64,000 nt of DNA from Chrysoporthe austroafricana (taxonomy: Eukaryota; Ascomycota; Sordariomycetes; Diaporthales; Cryphonectriaceae). Numbering within the stretch: position 1 is the first letter of the stretch; every line of letters begins with the position of its first letter. A program made the translations under genes and the position numbers. The DNA lies in assembly GCA_001051155.2 (NCBI GenBank), contig JYIP02000010.1:248001-312000 (forward strand). The letters are read 5' to 3'. The notes below the pieces were generated by a model that worked only from the letters and a program-made list of their open reading frames with translations, was not told where the DNA came from and ran no database searches. Shown here piece after piece: positions 46,878-59,160 of the stretch.

Positions 46878-48605
46878 TTATGCTTGGGGGCCGGCTGCCG
46901 GTGGCCCCTGACCTCGGCCACCGCGTGCGTTGTAGTTGCCGCGGTAGCCGCCACGACCACGGCCGACTGAACCGCCACGGCCGTTGTGCCGGTTGGGTTG
47001 GTACTGTCGCTGCTGGCCATTCTGGCGACCATTCTGCCAGTCAGTCTGGCCTGCTGGTGAGGGTTGAGCTTGAGGTTGAGGGGCCAGGGGACCGGCGGCC
47101 TGTGGCTGGGCGGTCTTCATCGGCCGGGGGATGGATTCGGGGTTTTCGTAAACGTAGAGGCTCTTGTCAATGCTCGCAGGAATGGGCTGGATCTCAATAC
47201 CCAGATCCTGTTCGATGTTGTAGAGGTTGAAACGGTCATCCCAGCTGATCAGGTTGATGGCCAATCCAAGATGACCATAACGGCCAGAACGACCGATACG
47301 GTGGAGGTATGTCTCGGCGTTCTTGGGGAAATCGAAGTTGATGACGACGTTGACAGCCTGGATGTCAATGCCACGGGTGAGGAGATCGGAGCAGACAAGA
47401 TTACGGCAGGCCCCATTTCGGAAGTCATGGAAGACTCGGTTGCGGGCGTGTTGAGGCATCTTGGCGTGACTGTAGAAGCATGAGTATCCGAGCTCGGTGA
47501 TCTTCTTGGCAAGCAGCTCGACACGGTTGGTCGAGTTGCAGAAGATGATAGACTGGTTGATCTGGAGCTTGGAGAAGAGCGTGTTGAGGCAGTGGACCTT
47601 CTGCTTCTCCTCCACGAAAGCGTAGTACTGAGTGATGCCGCGGAGGGTGAGCTCGTCCATGAGATTGATCTCGTAGGGATTGGTCATGTGCTTATCGGAA
47701 AATTCCTTGACCGAGATGGGGAAGGTGGCGGAGAAGAGCATAAGCTGGCGATCGGCGGGATGCCTGCTGAGGACCTCCTCAATCGTGGTAGTGAATTCCT
47801 GGGAGAGCAACTTGTCGGCCTCATCCATGACGACCATGCGGCACTCACTCAGGTCTGCGATGTTCTGCCGCGCCAAGTCTGCGATCCTGCCAGGAGTGCC
47901 AACGAGCACATGCACAGGATCTGCCAAACGGATGATGTCGTCCCTCAGACCAGTTCCTCCAGTAGTGACCATCACGTTGATACCGAGATGTTTACCCAGA
48001 GTCTTGGCAACCTGGGACGTCTGCATAGCAAGCTCTCGTGTAGGGACGAGGATGACGCATTGGATCTTGGGCTCCTTGGGGACGACCTTTTCGAGACAGG
48101 GGATGAGAAATGCGGCGGTCTTTCCCGTGCCATTCTTTGCGCGGGCCAATATGTTTCTCCCTTGTAGGGCGACGGGGATGCTCTCTTCTTGGATGGGAGA
48201 GGGCCTCTCGAAACCAGCCTCGAAGATGCCCATCAGCATGGGCCGCTGGAGGTTGAAGTCTTCGAACTCCAGGCCCTTGGTGTTCGTGACATCCTGTAGG
48301 GAAAAACATTCGTCAGCTTGAGCCCCTGGACGGGCGGGGAAGGAGCTGTAGAGAAGGGTTCAGTCGGGACGGACTTCTGTCTGCTGGCGGCTATCCTTGG
48401 GTGGCAGCTTGAGGTTTTGCCTCCAATTAGGGTCAGCTTCTCTAGAGAGTTGTCAGCTGGAAACGGTTCTGCGAAAAGATGAGCGTGCTACCCACGGTGC
48501 TGGTGCGGCGCTGCTGCTGGCGTTCGGAGCTGCGATGGAAGTCTGTTTCATCTGCTCCGCCAGCTGATCAAAGGCAGTCTGGCTGGAAAATTGAGGCGTC
48601 GTCAT
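46878..48605 (-). CDS. DHH1: DEAD-box RNA helicase Dhh1 (DDX6 orthologue)
   Basis: Exons 48605-48496, 48441-48375 and 48293-46878 sum to 530 aa. The small middle exon encodes [18 protein letters not shown], conserved in Dhh1. All helicase motifs are present: Q motif ([10 protein letters not shown]), AKNGTGKT (Walker A), PTRELA, TPGR, DEAD, SAT and HRIGRSGR. After residue ~430 comes a Gln/Pro/Asn-rich tail ending in RGG repeats, typical of P-body proteins in filamentous fungi. Dhh1 represses translation and promotes decapping of mRNA in P-bodies with Dcp2, Pat1 and Edc3. The donors GTGGGT and GTCCGT are slightly off-consensus. A 1.1-kb gap separates it from the divergent J-domain gene. Confidence 0.95.
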
Positions 48606-49712
48606 GGCTTGGCTGGATCCGGCGACGAGGATGGGGTGGGTATGGTAGGGTCTGACTGGGCGGGTGTGCTGCCCTTGTTCCGTGTCGCAACTGAACCGGT
48701 CTGGTGGTGGGTAAACAAAGGAGGGGGAGGAGCTCCTGTAGAGAATATCGCGCAGCCTCGTCTTCAGCACAGCGTCAGGCTCGGGGTGTTCGTGTTGACC
48801 GAAACGTCGGAGCAGTCTCGGGGGACGAGATGTTAGAAGCCCAATTGATGTTGATGGGCGTCGATGGGAGTTAGAATGGTCGTAGTCCGTAGCGGTCGAG
48901 ATGTGAGGACAGGGGCTCAGGCGAAGGATCAGCCCGTGGTGGGTGCGCGAGGTCTCGTCACTCGGCGGGAGGGGAGTGAGGAGGGGATGTCAGAGTCGCC
49001 CTGCTGGTAGAGGTGCGTGGTCGAGGTGTCAGGAGTGCAGTCAGGCTGCGAGACGTATCGTGCAGAGGGTCGTGAGGTCGTCCGACGGCAGGAGAGAAGA
49101 GATTTGCAGTGGCTGGCTGTGTTTGGCTGGTACGACGTCTTGGTAGGATGGATGTTTTTTTTCTGTATCTTTCGCAGAGTCTCAAGACAGTTCGGTGGTC
49201 CCTTGGGGAAGGTAGGCGGTATGAAGTTGTGAGGGTGTTTGACAAAGGTGCCCCTTGCGAGATGGTTTGGAAGGATGGTGTTTGGTGTCAGGACGAGACG
49301 AGGCGTATGGCTTTCAAGAGGCGAGGTTGAGAATCTGACCAGGGCCTTGGGTCCACCTGGAAAGGCCTGAGGTACTACCTACTACGGTAAGTAAGGAGGG
49401 GCACCCCACAAGCTGCAGCCGGTGTCGCGGGCCCGCGCCCTAACCCTGGATTAGCTCCCCGCGCTTCAGGTGGGCGGGATCTTTTGCTCCGTGGCCGCCG
49501 CTGCGCCGCGGCTCCGACGGCCGGCTTACGTACTGTGGTACATACTGCAGTACCCGTGACCACCTCGATAGGCACCCTGCATCTCTCTGTACAGTCGTCC
49601 TCCCACGGCGTCCTCCACGATCGAGCAACGTCCTGCTGGCAGTCGACACAATGGTCTCTGCCCGCCTCTGCCGCCCAGAAACTACAGCCATGACCTACCA
49701 GACCCATCAGCT
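48606..49712. other. Divergent promoter region of DHH1 and the J-domain gene
   Basis: 1.1 kb, GC-rich near 49440-49520, with short shadow frames only. Both leaders and promoters must lie here. No TATA box is obvious. Confidence 0.45.
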
Positions 49713-50645
49713 ATGCTCCTGAAGACATCAACTATCGCCCTGTGCTCTAGCGGCAGCCTCCCCTCGACCTTGTCACCCCCCGCATTCATAACGTCATCAC
49801 CCAACTGTGGCCTCTCCACGACATTATCGCCATCGCCCTCTGTCCGTCCACGCACGAGCATCCCGACGATCCGGTTACGATGGCAAGGCTCACGGACATA
49901 CGCGAGCGTCAGAGACGACAGCCGAGGTAATCAGCTCCCCTCTGGCTCCTCCCAGCCCGCGCCTCCCGCCTGGCCCGCCGCCAAGAATCCCACCCCCTAC
50001 GACATCTTCGCCCAGCCCCGCCACGCCCCCTACAGCAAGAAGATGTTCTACCAGCTCGTGAAGCTCTACCACCCTGACCGACATGGTCACGCCTCCTCTC
50101 ACGATCACCTCTCCCGCAGCACAAAGCTCGAGCGCTACCGCCTCGTTGTCGCCGCCAACACCATCCTCAGTGATCCCGCGAAGAAGCGTGCCTACGACTT
50201 GTACGGTGCCGGCTGGGGCTTGAAGAGCGACATGTCGAACGAGAGCTGGCGGGAGATGGACCGCACCTGGAGGAGGGGGCCGGGCAGCGCCGCGCAAAAT
50301 GCGACGTGGGAGGACTGGGAGAGGTGGTACGAGCGGCGGGACGGCGGTGCGGGAGCTAGCAACGAGAGGCAGCAGCCATTATACATGAGCAACGGGCTGT
50401 TCGTCGCCACGCTCGCGGTATTTGTGGTGATCGGGAGCTGGGGCCAGGCGACGAGGGCGGGGCAACACTCGGTGCATCTGGTCGAGATGAGGGAGAATTC
50501 GAGCAACAACATCAGCGAGGACATGTGGAGGAGGCGGAGGGAGAAGGCTTATTTGACGAGGGAGGACCGCGTCGAAAGCTTCCTAAGACAAAGGGAGGGC
50601 TGGGCTCTCGGAGCCGGAAACGAAGGCCATCTGCCGAAGGACTGA
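49713..50645 (+). CDS. J-domain (DnaJ-type) protein, probably mitochondrial
   Basis: Intronless, 310 aa. The first ~65 residues are Ser/Thr/Pro/Arg-rich without acidic residues, like a mitochondrial presequence. The J domain spans about 95-165: NPTPYDIFAQPRHAPYSKKMFYQLVKLYHPDRH carries the HPD tripeptide, and ANTILSDPAKKRAYDLYGAGW closes helix IV. A hydrophobic segment (GLFVATLAVFVVIGSWG, about residue 228) suggests one membrane pass. The C-terminus is charged. J proteins stimulate Hsp70 ATPase through HPD; a membrane-tethered mitochondrial co-chaperone is the likely role. Specific client or orthologue unknown. Confidence 0.85.
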   Translation: MLLKTSTIALCSSGSLPSTLSPPAFITSSPNCGLSTTLSPSPSVRPRTSIPTIRLRWQGSRTYASVRDDSRGNQLPSGSSQPAPPAWPAAKNPTPYDIFAQPRHAPYSKKMFYQLVKLYHPDRHGHASSHDHLSRSTKLERYRLVVAANTILSDPAKKRAYDLYGAGWGLKSDMSNESWREMDRTWRRGPGSAAQNATWEDWERWYERRDGGAGASNERQQPLYMSNGLFVATLAVFVVIGSWGQATRAGQHSVHLVEMRENSSNNISEDMWRRRREKAYLTREDRVESFLRQREGWALGAGNEGHLPKD

Positions 50646-52595
50646 AATGATGGTAGGCGGATCACACTCCTTGAAGCGACTCAGGAGTTTATCCCTAGTC
50701 CTGATCTACCCGTGGACAATAAAATTCAAGATATATCCGTCGTGATGGTGCCAGGACAAGAGACACCAGGGCCACGCCGTCCATCAAGACAGAAGGCGTG
50801 GGAGGGCAATATGTCTGCGCCATGAACTCTCGGGTCCTGCCCATAGGGCTATAACGTGAGCCTAGCTCACGGGCGGATCCGAGAGTCGTAGGGAGCAACT
50901 AAGTCTCAGAGGACCTAGGCTTGTTCTTCGGATGGAATGAGAGTCAGACGCGATGAGGAGAACGTCGAAAGACCCAATTGATATCCGGGTCGAGGATGGC
51001 TCAGCGGCAGAGAAGAGCTGCGTTTGTCTCTTGGTCAGAGGATTCATAACTCATCTGTGTTTGCCTTACTGCTCGTGTATCGCGCAGTTGTGATTTGAAG
51101 TCCGGGCATCTAGCCCGAGGACGACGAACCTCAAAGGCCGGGTGTTCGTCAACATTATAGCAGAATACTTAGCTCTTATTTTTGGGCATACGTAGCTAGA
51201 AATAAATGGGCCTTCATCTTGCGTAGTGCGAAGAAGAAGAGTCGTCCTCGGAAGTAATGTGTGCGCTTCTCAGAGGCCCAAACGTGCGTAGAGGGAGAGA
51301 TGAGAGAGGCTCTGCAAAATTTATCACATTCGCAATTTCTCCTCGACAGCTGACTCAGCGATACGCTGACTCATCAATATTCAACGACGTCCGATACTAC
51401 AGACCTACTTCTCAGCGACTGCTACGTCCTCGTCGTACCCGGAGTAATTGATGAACTCACCAGACACACATTCGTATGGTCGGTAACAATTTAAATCACT
51501 CCTATTGTCTTCTCTAAGGGGCGGAATCCTTATCAGACTAGCGGCCAGAGTGCTTCGCCGTCGAGGTGCATCACTCGATATTTACCTTGAGGATGGACTT
51601 CGACTGAGTTTCACATCGCCTCCTCGATGAGCTGATAGCATGAGCGACCGTTTGGAAACTGAAAGCCGGCGTCCACCATTGGGAGACGCGAAGTGCACCT
51701 CCGTGGTGCGCAGCAAGTGAGCTTCTCACAGCCAGCTCACAGCCAGTGTGTCTAGCGTGGCACTGGGCTTTCCCAGCCTGCCACTCATTGCCCAAAGACA
51801 TTCTTCTCATTTGGGAGCTTCTTCAGCCAAAAGCCACATCTGCTCGGGCAGCTAGCCCATTCGATGATGCCCTGAGCCAGGGCCACTGTTCAGCGATGGT
51901 GGCAGCTCACGTTGTCTAGACAGCCAGCTTTTCCGCGGCCATATGACTGCAAACAAGCTGTGAATCCCGTCTGCCAAGATGCGACGGGCCCTGATGAGAC
52001 ATCCCCTTCCATCCTATTCTAGCCCTGAGCTTGGCTTTGGCTTCTTCTTTCTCTTGCCGTAACGACCATTTTTGGGTTCTCGAACCACCCATTGGATTCT
52101 ACTATTGACTTGTTGCTTCCTGTGTCACATTCCCGCAGGCGCATTCTTCTACACTCGAGCACCTTCTATCGAGCGGCAGAACATTCTCCCTCTACTACTA
52201 TTTAACCTTTAGGCTCAGTACACTGCGGTAGCTGTAAATCCAACCTTCGGCACTGCATTTATCGTGGCGTAACCAGCAACGGCGGTAGCAGCCCCGGGTC
52301 CCCACTCTCACGGTGCAGAGAACCAGTTGAGGGACAACGATTCTTCAATCTCGAACCCCCGTCTCCAAAGCAATGGGGCCCCGGCGCATTCGTCTTCTAA
52401 TCCAGACTTTCAAACCTGCTCGCCGTTTGCGTGGTAGTCCTGCGCTTTTACTCTTGAAGCTCGAGGGATCTCACCTTTAGATCACTCCTATTTTCTCTCT
52501 TGTCTGCTAGGACGAGCTACGCACCGCCCAGGCTTTCTGTCTGCACGCTCCACAGAACGCAACTTGGCCTCGCACACTTTGCTAAGCGATTCGAG
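50646..52595. other. Intergenic, no supported gene
   Basis: 1.95 kb between two plus-strand genes. No frame shows a domain or paired exons. The pyrimidine-rich 52020-52590 part fits a promoter and leader for the downstream gene. Confidence 0.35.
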
Positions 52596-53738
52596 ATGGT
52601 TCCTCCAAGGATCCGTAAAGTGCTTGAATCTGAGCGCACCAAGGCCGCGGAGTCGACGTCCAAAGTCGAGAAACCTGGCAGGTCTGGTAGGAAAGACGTT
52701 CCATTCCCTCTCAACCGGGTTCCCGCGGAGGTTCAGACGATGATCTGGAGCCATGTCGTCAAGACGCCAGCCTGCCATACCTTCAAGATTATTAAGGACA
52801 ACGGCAAATCAGGTTCTCACGGTACTAGTTGGGCAGTCTACCTTTCGGCGTTGTCAACTCGTAACGATACATCTTCCTACCTGCTCTGGAAAAAGCTCCA
52901 CAAGCTCGAGAACATCAGCTTTGAGACAGCCATTCGTCTCTTCACCACTAAGATCCAGCCACTCTGTCTAGGCAGTCTGGGTTCGAGCTCACCAACACAC
53001 AGCACCCGTGCCGCCATCGATTCGGCTAACGACCTGGTCATCCTTGACTTCGACAGAGGCCTGAAGCAGACACTATTCTCGTGGTTCGAGCACACTGGTC
53101 CACACAGCACCATGAACGTGAGACTCATTCGAGGGCGCCTCAAGCACATCACAAAGGTGGCCATTCACTACCGAGACAGTCACAACAATGCCAACGCTCT
53201 AGGCCCATTTCAATGCTACTGCCAGCCACACGACATCGACCTGGGATGCCAGCGCTTCAAGGCGTGTCCACGTGAGCTGGCCTGCTTCCTGGACTGCTTC
53301 GAGAACCTCAAGGAGTTCTACTTCATCGTCCAACCCAGGCTCAAGAAGCATCTGGGGTTCGCCGCCCAGTACAAGAGTGAGCGGCCTTCACCTGCTGAAT
53401 CTGCATGATGCTGACAACGTGGCTCAGAGATAGCATACCGCGCGGGCTTTCGCCTGTTGAAGGCAACGGTCGCTGATGACAGGAAGACCATCGAGCGCTT
53501 CGACCTCCAGCGCTTCTTCGACACGAAGTTCGAGTACATCCAACAAGCGCCGCCGAAGTTCGTGCCCTACGTTTCCGCGCACAGCCCTTTCCACGGTGAT
53601 GGCAGCGCGCGTGACTGTATCATGAAGACTTGGAAACTGTACAGGGGCCGCCTAGATGACGAGGAGTTCTGCACTCCGTGGGAGCAGCGGGAACGGTCCA
53701 AGTTCGGCATCCTGATCCCATACGCCCTGGACGAGTAG
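52596..53738 (+). CDS. 2EXR-domain-like fungal protein
   Basis: Exons 52596-53376 and 53428-53738, with a 51-bp GTGAGC..CTCAG intron, give 363 aa. The start is the ATG of MVPPRIRKV; the upstream open frame starts without ATG. Residues about 35-65 read FPLNRVPAEVQTMIWSHVVK, the short F-box-like opening (LPxEVQxxIW) of the fungal 2EXR family. A core with LVILDFDRGLKQTLFSWFEH and hydrophobic strand-like segments follows, then a FENLKEFYFIV segment typical of this family near the end of the first exon. Function of 2EXR proteins is unknown; they are strongly expanded in Sordariomycetes and Leotiomycetes. No signal peptide or membrane segment. Confidence 0.75.
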
Positions 53739-54888
53739 AACAGGCCAGGCCCTCGAGCCCAACACGAGACTTGGACATCCAGCTGAAACGAAAATGGCGG
53801 CGGCAGAAGCTGGCTCCCCTGGCTACCTGTAGACGACTCTCGACATGCGAGCTTCGAGCCTATCGCTTCGGGTTCTTCTCAGACATGACGACTTCGGGGC
53901 TGGAATTGGTGGACAGGAAAGCTGACTGTCGCAGTGGCTCTCGGCAGGATAGCATGATTATCTGGCGTGGAGGACAGTGATAGACCTGAGAGAAGTGTTC
54001 TTGATCCTATTTTTAGTCTCGCACTTCGTTAGCAGAACCATCATTCTCGGGTCTTTTTCTTGGTACCTACGGTCCTCGCCACCTACACGCAACCTGGCTG
54101 ACAATCCGTGCTTCCGCGAGAAGATCCCAGCCACCGCTGGCGTCGTCGCATGGCACTGCCGCTGGTGGCTGAGCACCCAAGACAGGCTCCGTCAGTATCA
54201 CGGGCTTCACCCTGTCTCTACTTTGCCGGCAGAAATGTGCCGTGATAGTCACCACGGTGCCTCGTTTGTCCCACGTCCCTGGCATGCCGGTGTGATCGCT
54301 ACAGGGACACAGCACGAAGCCCTCGTCGCGGTGTCGTGGGAGAAACAGTCCGCGACTTAAACGATGTTGCTGCCACGAAAATGACACCACAGCATTCTCG
54401 GGATGCATCGTCAAGACTCGCTCATTGAACAATATTTTACGATTTATTTGGTATCATGCAATTAAACTCCGCTTGTAAAGACCCCATGCCCCCTAAAAGA
54501 TGCGCTATGTCAACCCAATCCGTAAGGAGGGCCATCACGCCCGGCCACTGCCCGACGTGTCCAGACGCGGTGAGGCTCGGACGGAAGCCCTTGTCTTGTG
54601 TCCCATAATCCGCCCTCGTCTCTTAGGCCATCCGGCCTGATAGCCAACACGCGACTTGGACACCACATGTGTATCGTGACCGACATTACGACTCCAGGAG
54701 CGTGCCTCGCACGGCCAGCCGTATACGACCGCGGTCATTATGTGCATGGCGAGCTCCCATTACGCCGCCCGGAGGCAGCAAGCTCGCACCTGCGACCCAT
54801 TCTACAGCTCTCTCTCCCCAACAAGGCCTGCCTCTAACACTAAGAGGCGACATGATCTGATGCTGCCAACGCCAGGGACGGCCCTCCC
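53739..54888. other. Intergenic between convergent genes
   Basis: 1.15 kb, probably both 3' ends. Frames such as 53977-54360 are shadows without domains. Confidence 0.4.
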
Positions 54889-55792
54889 TCATACATTCGT
54901 CCACTGCTGCTGCTGCGGCCCCGCGCCGGCCTGCTGGCCGTGGTAATCCCTCGGCGGGAAGTACCCCCGGCCGTGGCCGACCATGCTCATCTCGGGGGTG
55001 CCGGCGGCGGCGGCGGCGCCGGGGGAAGGGTGCGAGGGCGCAGGGCGCCGCACGTCCATGTAGCCCGCGGCGAGCGCGTCGGTGGCGTCGTACTCGGGCG
55101 AGTACCCGTCGCTGTGGTAGGGGTCGCTGTGGTACGGGTCCGCCGGCGGGTAGTTGGTGGGCCGCTCGGGCGAGGGCCGCCAGCTGCCGCCAACAACGCC
55201 GCCGCCGTGCTGCGAGGCCTCGGCGTGCGGGACCTGGAGGTGCTGGCCCGCGTAGGCGTCGCCGTCCTGCTGGTGGTGGTGGTGTTGGTAGTGATAGTAG
55301 TCCCCCTCGGGCGGGCTGTCGTCCCGGCCGTACTGCGCGCCGTAGGGGTCGTACCGGCGCCAGTCGCCGTTGGGGCTGTGGGAGCGGCGGTAGTCCGCAC
55401 TGCGGCGCATGCCCTCCTTCGCCGTCTCCGGGTCGATGACGCTGACAGCCTGTGCGGTCTATGTCAGTCTCGGAGCCGGACCGCAGATATGCCCTGGCTG
55501 TGGGCGGCGCACGGGATGTACTTACCGACATGTGGGCCCGCGACGTCCTCTGGTAGCCCTCGACGTCCACCGGCGTACCGGGCCGCGGCTCGCCCGTCGC
55601 GTAGGGCAACTCGGCGCGGTCGACCTCCTCGTCGTCGTTGAGGCGCTTCTTCTTGGTGAAGGGGATCCGCCACGGGCAACAGAACAGGTCGCCCAGAAAC
55701 CTCGTGATGGGGGGTATGCAGGCAACGAGGGCGACGAGGGCCAGCAGGCCCAGGAAGGCGCCCGTGGTCACGGCCGCGATGTTGATGGCCAT
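54889..55792 (-). CDS. Single-pass membrane protein with disordered His/Tyr-rich tail
   Basis: Exons 55792-55526 and 55449-54889, with a 76-bp GTAAGT..ACAG intron, give 275 aa. One N-terminal membrane segment (INIAAVTTGAFLGLLALVALVACI) is followed by a Cys/Trp turn and a basic KKKR stop-transfer patch. The rest is low complexity: Tyr/Asp/Pro repeats with two copies of PYHSD, a run of four His, and Ala/Gly tracts ending in a Gln/Trp stretch. A similar layout occurs in uncharacterised fungal plasma-membrane or endomembrane proteins. No enzymatic domain. The phase across the intron is consistent, and the first exon reads VEGYQRTSRAHMS. Confidence 0.68.
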
Positions 55793-55846
55793 CCTCCGCG
55801 CCCGGCGACGTTCGACGCCGGGGACCTCTCTGCTGGAACCGGGGCG

Positions 55847-55881
55847 CTGCTGCTGCTGCTGCTGCGGCTGCTGCTGCTGCT
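55847..55881. repeat. CTG/CAG trinucleotide repeat
   Basis: About eleven units with one CGG interruption, lying 55-90 bp upstream of the minus-strand start at 55792, so probably in the promoter or 5' leader rather than in coding sequence. Confidence 0.9.
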
Positions 55882-56928
55882 TGGCAGGCGGGATAAGTAA
55901 GGGATTCAGGCCTCGGGCTCAGTTAGGATGCCTGCTCAGGTGCAGGTACTGAGTAGGTAAGTAGCTAGATGTGTGCACAGCAGGAATCCGCTGCTTGGGC
56001 TTGGCGGGAAGAGAGTTGTCAGACGTGCAGGAGGGTATAACAGATAGAGGTGTGTGTGTGTATGCCGGTGTGGGTATGTAGGAGGCGTGTGAGAGTGAAG
56101 CCCGGGCTCATGAAACCCTCTTCCTGCACGAGGCCGGTATTAATGGTTTGAGGTAGATGAACTAGTGGTGGCTGGCCAGATTGCGACGTAATGTTGCACG
56201 GCGATGCAAAGGCTCGGGGCTCGCCCCCCCCGGGCCTCTGAGATGACATAGGGGCGGGCCATGCGTTATAACCTTGTTGCGAAGGTATGGGCGAGCGCCT
56301 CCGGGAATCCGGGAACTCAGGAAGAAGGTTGAAGAGCTATTCTGGGCCCACGATCCGGCAGTGGGCGGGCGAGTGGTCGTGGGATGTTCGTCCTGGAGGT
56401 GCTGCAAACCAGGGACGGGACGATATGCATGCGACCCACCCACACCAGCTCGCCCAGCTCGCCCACTCGCCCACCCCAGGCATCCTCACCACCACCAACT
56501 ACCACCACTACCGCACCACCACCAGCCATCGCCATGCACCTGCCACCCTGCCACCCTGCCAGCATGCCGCTGCATGGCCCCCCTCCTCCCCCCCTCCTCC
56601 CCCCCCACCCTGGGGTGATGACTTCATCTGGTCTACCGGGCCCCTGCTGTTTCATGGGTGCCGCCATCCTGATTTTCGAACAGGAGGCCCACCCCGCTGC
56701 TGCTCTCGTGCGGCGATTGGGGAGGCGGCATGCAGGCCAGGGCGATCAGGGCGATCCGACCTTGCCGCCGGGCCTCGTGCACCGCCTCACTTGCCACGCG
56801 CAGCTGTGGCACCCAAGGTTTTTGTCCTCGGTCCCCGCGTCGCCGCCGATTGGGGGGCGGCCTCGATGGCGACCAGCTGCCTCTCTGTGGCTGTGACGGG
56901 GCTGGCGTGGAGGGGCAGAGAGGGGCGG

Positions 56929-56955
56929 CAGCAGCAGCAGCAGCAGCAGCAGCAG
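56929..56955. repeat. (CAG)9 trinucleotide repeat
   Basis: Nine perfect CAG units in the GC-rich intergenic region. Not inside any supported gene. Confidence 0.95.
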
Positions 56956-58592
56956 AGGATAGCTCAGTACGGACTGTACAGTACTACGAGTACGTCTGCC
57001 AGCGGTCTGTACGTCTGTATGCCTCGCGCAGGTCGGTCAGCTAGTTGCGCCGCGGCCTCGGCAACGCATTCCTGGCGCCGGCGCCCTGTCTCGGCCGATG
57101 TGAGAGCAGCCCACGCCCGCAGGCATGAACGGCACGGTCGCGAGACTCTGCACGTTTCGCCATCGCGTCCCCCCGCGGCGCCTGCTCAGCCTCCCCGCGT
57201 CACCTCATGGCCAGGTGCGCGCGCAGGCCCCAGATCGGCCGCACGGGCAGCTGGTCCAATCCGCTTTCTCGTCCTCACCTTGCCTGGGGAGGGGGGAGGG
57301 GGGAGGGCTTTTCGTCCCGCCCCGCCTCGCGGGCCTTGATTCTCACCCCTGTTGGCATCACAGCACCTGGGCGTCTCTCTTCTAGACCTTCTTGCGACTG
57401 GTACGCTTGCGCAGGTCGGGAATTTCTTTCTCTTCTTGGCCCTGCTTTCGGGTGATCCAGACCGCAGGCTTTTGGCGGGAGGTCCTTTTTCTACCGTGTG
57501 TGCTGCCGTTGTGTGTGCCATACCGGGCTGATCGTTGCGTCACTGCTGCCGGCGTCTCCTCGATTAGAGTTTCTATAGTTAATTACTGTCTTTCTTTGAT
57601 TGGTCCTGTCGTCGTTTGGATGGGCAATTATCACCTAGGTCGCAAGGTTCTCAGGCTATCTCTATTTAGTGACTTCATTCTCCTGGTTTCCTTCACATTT
57701 CTTCGCAGTGTCGTGGTGGCACTGCCTATCAGTAGGGCGGCCCTCGACCAACCCCCTCCCGACTTGGGGATGGAACAGTATGACTTTCTCTTCCACTTAA
57801 TTTGATCCCTGCCCAGATGTGAAGCATGCGCGAGAGACCAATGTCTCTCGAGTGTGCGTATGTTCTTCTGGAGTCCTTTTCGTGGGCGATAGTCTCGGGC
57901 GGGCGCGGGTAGGGGCCGTCGAGATATTGGTCTCTCAGTGGGTTTATTCGTTTATATGGCGCACGGCCAGAAATTACGCATCCTCCATGTCTTGTCTAGT
58001 GGCATCATTCTTTGACTTTCTTCTCTATTGTTTGCGCACGCTTGAGCTGGCCGGGCCTCTGCCACACAGTCTTGGGTCTCGTGGTACGACTCCTCCATAT
58101 CTGGCTTAGCACTGATGTATCATTATAAGTTCGCGCTTCTAATTCAGTCAGTCGTGTAGAGCTCTAAAAAGTGGGCTGTTTACTTCGTAGCTAAATAAAT
58201 AAATTCTTATCACACTATAGAGTACCTAAAAGCTAACTCAGAGCTACCTCAGATGTCTCCGCTAGGTATCTAGCATGCGGTCCCCCTGCAAATACCCATG
58301 AAGGAAAACCTTGCCGAAGCTGGACGAAACCTTCATGCTGCTATCTCGCCGCGATATCGTGGCCCTGCCGTCTCTGCGTCGCTCATGAAAATGTGCCTCT
58401 GCGCGCAAACGATGTCTTTCGGGAAAGGGGGTTTAATACCTCGCAGAGGTATCTGAGCTGCTTGTCTGTTCCCAAAAGAGAAAGCAGCCAACCATAGCAG
58501 CAAGTAGCCCGTGCACCTCTACCCCCTCTATATATTTGCGTCGCTAATAATAAAGTGTGCCAGCAAGTAAGTGGCGATCCCTTAGCGTTGAC

Positions 58593-59160
58593 TTGCAGGC
58601 CGTCTTGAAGCACACCGCCGAGGCTTCGGAGGTCCTGGCGGTTGTTGCTGCTGACGACGATGAGGAGGAGGGCTACGAGTGGGTCTCCGAGGTGGCCCTG
58701 CTCGACGAGATTCGCCTGCGCATCGCCCGCGCTCAGCACCGACTTGTCGTCGCCTTCCTTGCCGCCCACACGGCCCACATGTCCGAATGTGGCCTTACTT
58801 CGACCAAGAAGCCCTCGCCTGCCATCCACCAAGCCTATATGGAGATGGTGGACCGTCGCCGTGCCAACCATTATGGTATAATGGCCGGTCTTTTCGAGCA
58901 GGAGGCGCGTGTAAGTAGCATGTGTATCGCTTGCAAGTATCCTGCTAATTACGATCTAGCGCCCCGCCTCTTCAATCAATGAGAAGAAGCTTAATTTTAT
59001 TTGGAGTGTATTAGTTACCGTTCCGCGGTTCATTTGTGTTATGACTTGTTCAATATACGGGTTAAACCGCCAAGGCAAAGGAACAAGCCAGCAACCAGTC
59101 AAAGCGAACCCCGCCGTAGGAGAAATCTCACATTTTATGCGGCTAGCAGCATATCTCATA
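58593..59160 (+). pseudogene. Uncharacterised exon-like relic upstream of the NLR gene
   Basis: An open exon-like segment (about 58593-58911) encodes an acidic then helical stretch (AADDDEEEGYEWVSEVALLDEIRLR, HRLVVAFLAAHTAHM). It ends at a good donor, GTAAGT; the intron has a GCTAAT branch-like site and ends CTAG at 58960. The next segment stays open to TAA at about 59160 (GLNRQGKGTSQQPVKANPAVGEI). An acceptor-like TTGCAG precedes 58593. No start codon is in frame, so it may be a 5'-truncated gene or one with an exon I failed to find. No domain recognised. A similar open stretch at about 59240-59460 could be part of the same relic. Confidence 0.35.

Larger units (their letters stand above)
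55793..58592. other. GC-rich low-complexity intergenic region
   Basis: 2.8 kb upstream of the membrane-protein gene. It holds two CAG/CTG trinucleotide tracts (listed separately), poly-C/CCA-rich runs near 56450-56620, and G-rich runs near 57285-57305. Long open frames such as 56287-57339 are composition artefacts: they are built of Pro/His/Arg and overlap in several frames. Confidence 0.45.

Noticed and set aside
50960..51055. Possible tRNA-like segment near GAGGATGGCTCAGCGGCAGAG
   Set aside because: A box A-like string is present, but there is no matching T-arm, acceptor pairing or T-run terminator.
54940..55641. 233-codon plus-strand frame rich in Val/Arg/Gly
   Set aside because: Antisense shadow of the His/Tyr/Pro-rich membrane-protein gene, crossing its intron.
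56287..57339. 350-codon plus-strand frame
   Set aside because: Low-complexity Pro/His/Arg/Gln translation of CCA-, CAG- and G-rich repeats, with rival long frames in the other phases. Not a believable protein.
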